This document shows, one piece after another, positions 6,778-9,264 of a stretch of DNA of 9,264 nt (the first letter of the stretch is position 1; each line of letters opens with the position of its first letter). The DNA is taken from positions 1 to 9,264 of the forward strand of contig JAIEPI010000152.1 of NCBI GenBank assembly GCA_019749855.1, given 5' to 3'. Origin of the DNA: Rickettsiales bacterium (GTDB lineage: Bacteria; Pseudomonadota; Alphaproteobacteria; Rickettsiales; UBA998). The notes beneath the pieces were generated by a model, which saw only the letters and a program-made list of their open reading frames with translations, had not been told where the DNA came from and did no database searches. The position numbers were made by a program, and so were the translations under genes.

Positions 6778-7493
6778 GTCAAAGAGATCCCGCCACCAAG
6801 GATGGCTGTAAAGAGGTAAAAAGGTGCTGCAAATGTTAGCCCATCCACACGGTCAAGAATACCGCCATGCCCAGGAAGCAAATGGCCGCTATCTTTGACG
6901 CCGGCACGACGCTTTAGCCAGGATTCAAAGAAGTCACCGGTTTGCGAAATGATGGCCAAAACCACTCCAAGCAGCAATGCAGAGAGTGTCGATGTTGGAA
7001 ACACCAGAAAAGGCGCGAAGCTCATGCTGATAATTCCAGCTGCCAAAACGCCACCGGCCAACCCTTCCCATGTTTTAGACGGACTGATCGCGGGTGCTAT
7101 TTTGTGCCTGCCCAATATGCGTCCAGCAGCAAACGCACCGACGTCGGTGGCAATGACAATGCACAAGAGATGCAAAACGGGAAGGGGGCTTGTTTCTGCT
7201 TCCAGCTCGGCAAAATCAGGGAACACTAAGGTGCGTAGCATCAATAAGGAAAGGCACGGTAAAAGAACATAGGCATAGCCAGCCAGTTGAAAACGGCGTG
7301 ACTCATTTTGCGTCAACTCATTCCACTCCTGAATCATCAGCATGGCACACAGCAATATGAGTCCTGCAAAAAAGGGGCCACCCAGAAGCAAAAGTATAAG
7401 CACTGAAAATGCCAGCACTGTTCCGGTGAGAATACGCTTGTGTAATTCATTGCCCGCGTCGAAGCGTGACCAAATCTCACTCAGTGACGCCAT
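6774..7493 (-). CDS. cdsA: Phosphatidate cytidylyltransferase (CDP-diacylglycerol synthase)
   Basis: CdsA makes CDP-diacylglycerol from phosphatidic acid and CTP in the inner membrane, the precursor of phosphatidylethanolamine, phosphatidylglycerol and cardiolipin. Counting from ATG at 7493 the protein has 239 residues with several hydrophobic segments (about 24-55 as a pair, 72-92, 107-125, 146-165, 170-184, 220-237). The family signature is complete: TDVGAFAAGR at 116-125, SPSKTWEGLAGG at 137-148, QTGDFFESWLKRRAGVKD at 184-201 and LLPGHGGILDRVDG at 205-218, which holds the acidic metal-binding residues. I chose this start because GAGAGG/GTGAG lies 4-7 bases upstream and the overlap with uppS is then only 17 bases. 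Upstream in-frame ATGs at 7520 and 7529 lack a ribosome binding site and would overlap uppS by 44 or 53 bases. At 239 residues it is at the short end for the family. The stop overlaps the dxr start (ATGA). Confidence 0.93.
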   Translation of the reverse strand: MASLSEIWSRFDAGNELHKRILTGTVLAFSVLILLLLGGPFFAGLILLCAMLMIQEWNELTQNESRRFQLAGYAYVLLPCLSLLMLRTLVFPDFAELEAETSPLPVLHLLCIVIATDVGAFAAGRILGRHKIAPAISPSKTWEGLAGGVLAAGIISMSFAPFLVFPTSTLSALLLGVVLAIISQTGDFFESWLKRRAGVKDSGHLLPGHGGILDRVDGLTFAAPFYLFTAILGGGISLT

Positions 7494-8262
7494 AACGCCT
7501 CTCACGGTAGGAAAATTCATGGCAGGCATTTAAAAAACTGGTTTCAGTGAAATCAGGCCACAATGTATCAGTAAAATAGAGCTCTGTGTAGGCTGATTGC
7601 CAGAGTAGAAAATTACTCAGCCGCTTTTCACCACCGGTGCGTATTAGCAAATCTGGCGCGGGCAGTGGATAAGTATAGAGATAGGTTTCAAAAATATCCG
7701 ACGTGATTTCCTGCGGGGTCAGCTTGCCTGAAAACACATCATTGGCCATGCAGCGAGCGGCATTAGCCAATTCCTGACGTGCGCCATAGCTGAAGCACAC
7801 GGTAAAATCGAACCCCTGATTGGATGCGGTTGCCTGTTCAGCATCAGAAATGATTTTGTGTAAATCTTTCGGTATCAGGTTTGTTTCCCCAATAACACGA
7901 AGGCGGATTCCATTTTCCTGTATTAACGCCAGTTCACGCTTGAGATAAAATTTCAGTAATCCGAAAAGATCATTGATTTCCGTTTGCGGCCGCTGCCAGT
8001 TTTCGGAGGAAAAGGCATAAACCGTCAGATGCTTTATACCAATACGCGGACAAGCCAGAAGGATATTGCGCAATGCCTCGGCGCCCTGCTTATGACCTGC
8101 CGAGCGCGGAAGGTTCCGCTCGCGTGCCCACCGCCCATTTCCGTCCATAATCAGGGCAACATGATGTGGCACTTTAAGAGGTGCGCCAGAAACTGGCCGC
8201 ACAAGTATTGTCTCTGTGGGCATCGAATCTGTTGTTGTCATGATGGCAATTGCCTTAGGCAT
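7477..8262 (-). CDS. uppS: Undecaprenyl diphosphate synthase (cis-prenyltransferase)
   Basis: UppS condenses isopentenyl diphosphate onto farnesyl diphosphate to give undecaprenyl diphosphate, the lipid carrier for peptidoglycan and O-antigen synthesis. The 261-residue product contains HVALIMDGNGRWA at 34-46 with catalytic Asp40, GHKQGAEAL at 56-64 with the conserved His57, TVYAFSSENWQRP at 80-92, VCFSYGARQE at 155-164, and the C-terminal DLLIRTGGEKRLSNFLLWQ at 204-222, followed by YTELYFTDTLWPDF at 225-238. The start is uncertain. ATG at 8262 lies 11 bases after the frr stop with no Shine-Dalgarno. An in-frame ATG at 8241 has TAAGG about 11 bases upstream and would give 254 residues, nearer the E. 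coli length. Both leave the conserved fold intact. The 3' end overlaps the cdsA start by 17 bases. The frr-uppS-cdsA order is widespread in bacteria. Confidence 0.95.
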   Translation of the reverse strand: MPKAIAIMTTTDSMPTETILVRPVSGAPLKVPHHVALIMDGNGRWARERNLPRSAGHKQGAEALRNILLACPRIGIKHLTVYAFSSENWQRPQTEINDLFGLLKFYLKRELALIQENGIRLRVIGETNLIPKDLHKIISDAEQATASNQGFDFTVCFSYGARQELANAARCMANDVFSGKLTPQEITSDIFETYLYTYPLPAPDLLIRTGGEKRLSNFLLWQSAYTELYFTDTLWPDFTETSFLNACHEFSYRERRYGVTE

Positions 8263-8273
8263 ATTTTTTACGT

Positions 8274-8825
8274 TTAGACCTTGAGAATGTCTTTTTCTTT
8301 TTGCGCAATCATCGCATCAATTTTTTCGATGTTGGTATCGGTCAGTTTTTGAATTTGCTCTGAGCGATCGTGTAATTCATCTTCGGAAATTTTTCCGTCT
8401 TTTTCTAATTTCTTTAACTGATCCATGCCATCGCGTCTTACATTACGAACCGATACACGCGCCTGTTCCGTATAACGTGACGCCACTTTCACCAGCTCTT
8501 TCCGCCGCTCTTCGGTCAGCTCAGGCAAGGGAATGCGCACTAATTGCCCATCCGACATTGGGTTTAATCCCAAACCAGCACTCATAATGGCTTTTTCAAC
8601 AGCTTTCACCAGCGACTTATCCCATACCTGCACTGAGAGCATGCGGGCCTCGGGTACAGAGACTGTCCCGCACTGATTTAGTGGCATCACCGAGCCATAG
8701 GCCTCAACCTGCACGGGATCAAGAAGATCAGCCGAGGCGCGCCCCGTACGCAGGCCACTGAACTCATGAGATAGCGCATTGATGGCGCCTTCCATACGAC
8801 GATTGAGATCATCAAAATCGATCAT
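8274..8825 (-). CDS. frr: Ribosome recycling factor
   Basis: Frr works with EF-G to split the post-termination ribosome so that it can start again. The 183-residue product is close to the usual 185 and is complete: MEGAINALSHEFSGLRTGRA at 11-30, the beta domain with PEARMLSVQVWDK at 58-70, GLGLNPMSDGQLVRIPLPELTEERR at 84-108, VSVRNVRRDGMDQLKKLEKDG at 124-144, and a charged terminal helix EKIDAMIAQKEKDILKV. It should fold as the three-helix-bundle plus beta-domain L shape. The start is ATG at 8825-8823. An open frame continues upstream to 8966, but that part lies inside pyrH in another frame and has no Frr similarity, while a strong ribosome binding site precedes 8825. The TAA stop is 11 bases from the first uppS ATG. 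Confidence 0.97.
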   Translation of the reverse strand: MIDFDDLNRRMEGAINALSHEFSGLRTGRASADLLDPVQVEAYGSVMPLNQCGTVSVPEARMLSVQVWDKSLVKAVEKAIMSAGLGLNPMSDGQLVRIPLPELTEERRKELVKVASRYTEQARVSVRNVRRDGMDQLKKLEKDGKISEDELHDRSEQIQKLTDTNIEKIDAMIAQKEKDILKV

Positions 8826-8832
8826 ACAACAA

Positions 8833-8838
8833 CTCCTA
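8833..8838 (-). promoter_or_regulatory. frr Shine-Dalgarno fused to the pyrH stop codon
   Basis: The minus strand reads TAGGAG. TAG (8838-8836) is the pyrH stop codon and AGGAG is the ribosome binding site of frr; seven bases separate it from the ATG at 8825. This fixes the frr start and links its initiation to termination on pyrH. Confidence 0.75.
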
Positions 8839-9264
8839 CTTTGTGTCCTTGATGGTGGTGTAATGGCCTTCGCCCAATAAAACTCGCGCAAACTCGCCTG
8901 GCTGATGGATGGAAAAAACCAGAATTGGGATGTTATTGTCACGGGCAAGCGCGATGGCTGAGGCATCCATCACGCGTAAGTCCTGCGCCAGAACATCATA
9001 GTAGGTGAGGGATTCATAGCGCGTGGCGGCGGGGTCAATTTTGGGATCAGCGTTATACACACCATCCACTGTTTTGCCCATGAGAAGCGCATCGCAACCC
9101 AACTCGCTCGCTCGCAGTGCCGCAGCGGTATCGGTGGTGAAAAAGGGATTGCCCGTTCCCGCCGCACAAATAATGACGCGCCCATGCTCCATATGGCGGA
9201 TGGCACGACGACGGATATAGGGTTCACACACTTCCATCATTTGAATGGCAGACAACACGCGCGT
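8836..9264 (-). CDS. pyrH: UMP kinase, C-terminal part (5' end beyond window)
   Basis: PyrH phosphorylates UMP to UDP with ATP, feeding pyrimidine nucleotide synthesis; bacterial UMP kinases are hexamers of the amino acid kinase fold. The window holds the last 142 codons, in frame right up to the edge, so the gene runs on. Visible motifs, counting from the first codon in the window, are VCEPYIRRRAIRHME at 12-26, AAGTGNPFFTTDTAAALRA at 34-52 (UMP/ATP-binding loop), VDGVYNADPKIDPAA at 66-80, LTYYDVLAQDLRVMDASAIAL at 86-106 and NNIPILVFSI at 110-119. These match alphaproteobacterial PyrH closely. The segment before VDGVY reads GKT where homologues usually have a GT(K/Q)-like order, a small variation. 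A GTG at 9258 is an internal valine (ARVLSAI-type segment), not a start. pyrH followed by frr is a conserved pair. Confidence 0.97.
   Translation of the reverse strand, partial: TRVLSAIQMMEVCEPYIRRRAIRHMEHGRVIICAAGTGNPFFTTDTAAALRASELGCDALLMGKTVDGVYNADPKIDPAATRYESLTYYDVLAQDLRVMDASAIALARDNNIPILVFSIHQPGEFARVLLGEGHYTTIKDTK

Noticed and set aside
7494..7529. Longer cdsA starting at 7520 or 7529
   Set aside because: These ATGs have no ribosome binding site and would overlap the conserved 3' end of uppS by 44-53 bases; kept only as an alternative in the cdsA entry.
8263..8273. Run of T/A between frr and uppS as a terminator
   Set aside because: There is no stem before it and the next gene follows at once on the same strand.
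8826..8966. Upstream extension of the frr reading frame by 47 residues
   Set aside because: It lies within pyrH in another frame, has no similarity to Frr, and the strong AGGAG seven bases before 8825 marks the real start.
9256..9258. GTG as a start codon for a short pyrH
   Set aside because: It encodes an internal valine of the conserved TRVLSAI segment; the frame stays open and PyrH-like to the window edge.

Overview
The window is a dense stretch of bacterial chromosome. All eleven recognisable genes lie on the minus strand, so the text reads from high to low coordinates. The proteins look alphaproteobacterial: PyrH carries the CEPYIRRRAIRHME-type segment, HolB has the SSGSHPDL form without the zinc Cys cluster, RseP is short with one PDZ domain, and the MetG connective peptide has no Cys. 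Base composition looks balanced (near 50% GC by eye). The exact taxon cannot be read from the window.

In transcription order the layout is: pyrH (5' end cut by the window edge), frr, uppS, cdsA, dxr, rseP, an exported cyclophilin, queA, tgt, holB, and metG (3' end cut by the window edge). Intergenic gaps run from negative (ATGA overlaps at cdsA/dxr, dxr/rseP and queA/tgt) to a maximum of 56 bases (tgt/holB). No stretch over 300 bases lacks a gene. I saw no tRNA, rRNA, CRISPR array, insertion sequence or convincing rho-independent terminator.

Three functional blocks are joined. The first (9264 to 4487) is the widespread pyrH-frr-uppS-cdsA-dxr-rseP run: UMP phosphorylation, ribosome recycling, undecaprenyl diphosphate and CDP-diacylglycerol synthesis, the MEP isoprenoid step that feeds UppS, and the site-2 intramembrane protease. 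The second (4470 to 1725) is a periplasmic peptidyl-prolyl isomerase followed by queA and tgt, which act on tRNA queuosine. The third (1668 to 1) is holB, the DNA polymerase III delta' subunit, followed by metG, methionyl-tRNA synthetase. In many proteobacteria rseP is followed by bamA and lipid A genes; here it runs straight into the ppi-queA-tgt block.

This is mostly housekeeping DNA and I found no new multi-gene system. The observation most worth checking is that Tgt has lost the three cysteines of its structural zinc site while keeping its catalytic and preQ1-pocket residues. A perfect TATAAT placed six bases before the holB start codon, suggesting a leaderless internal promoter, is a weaker second point.
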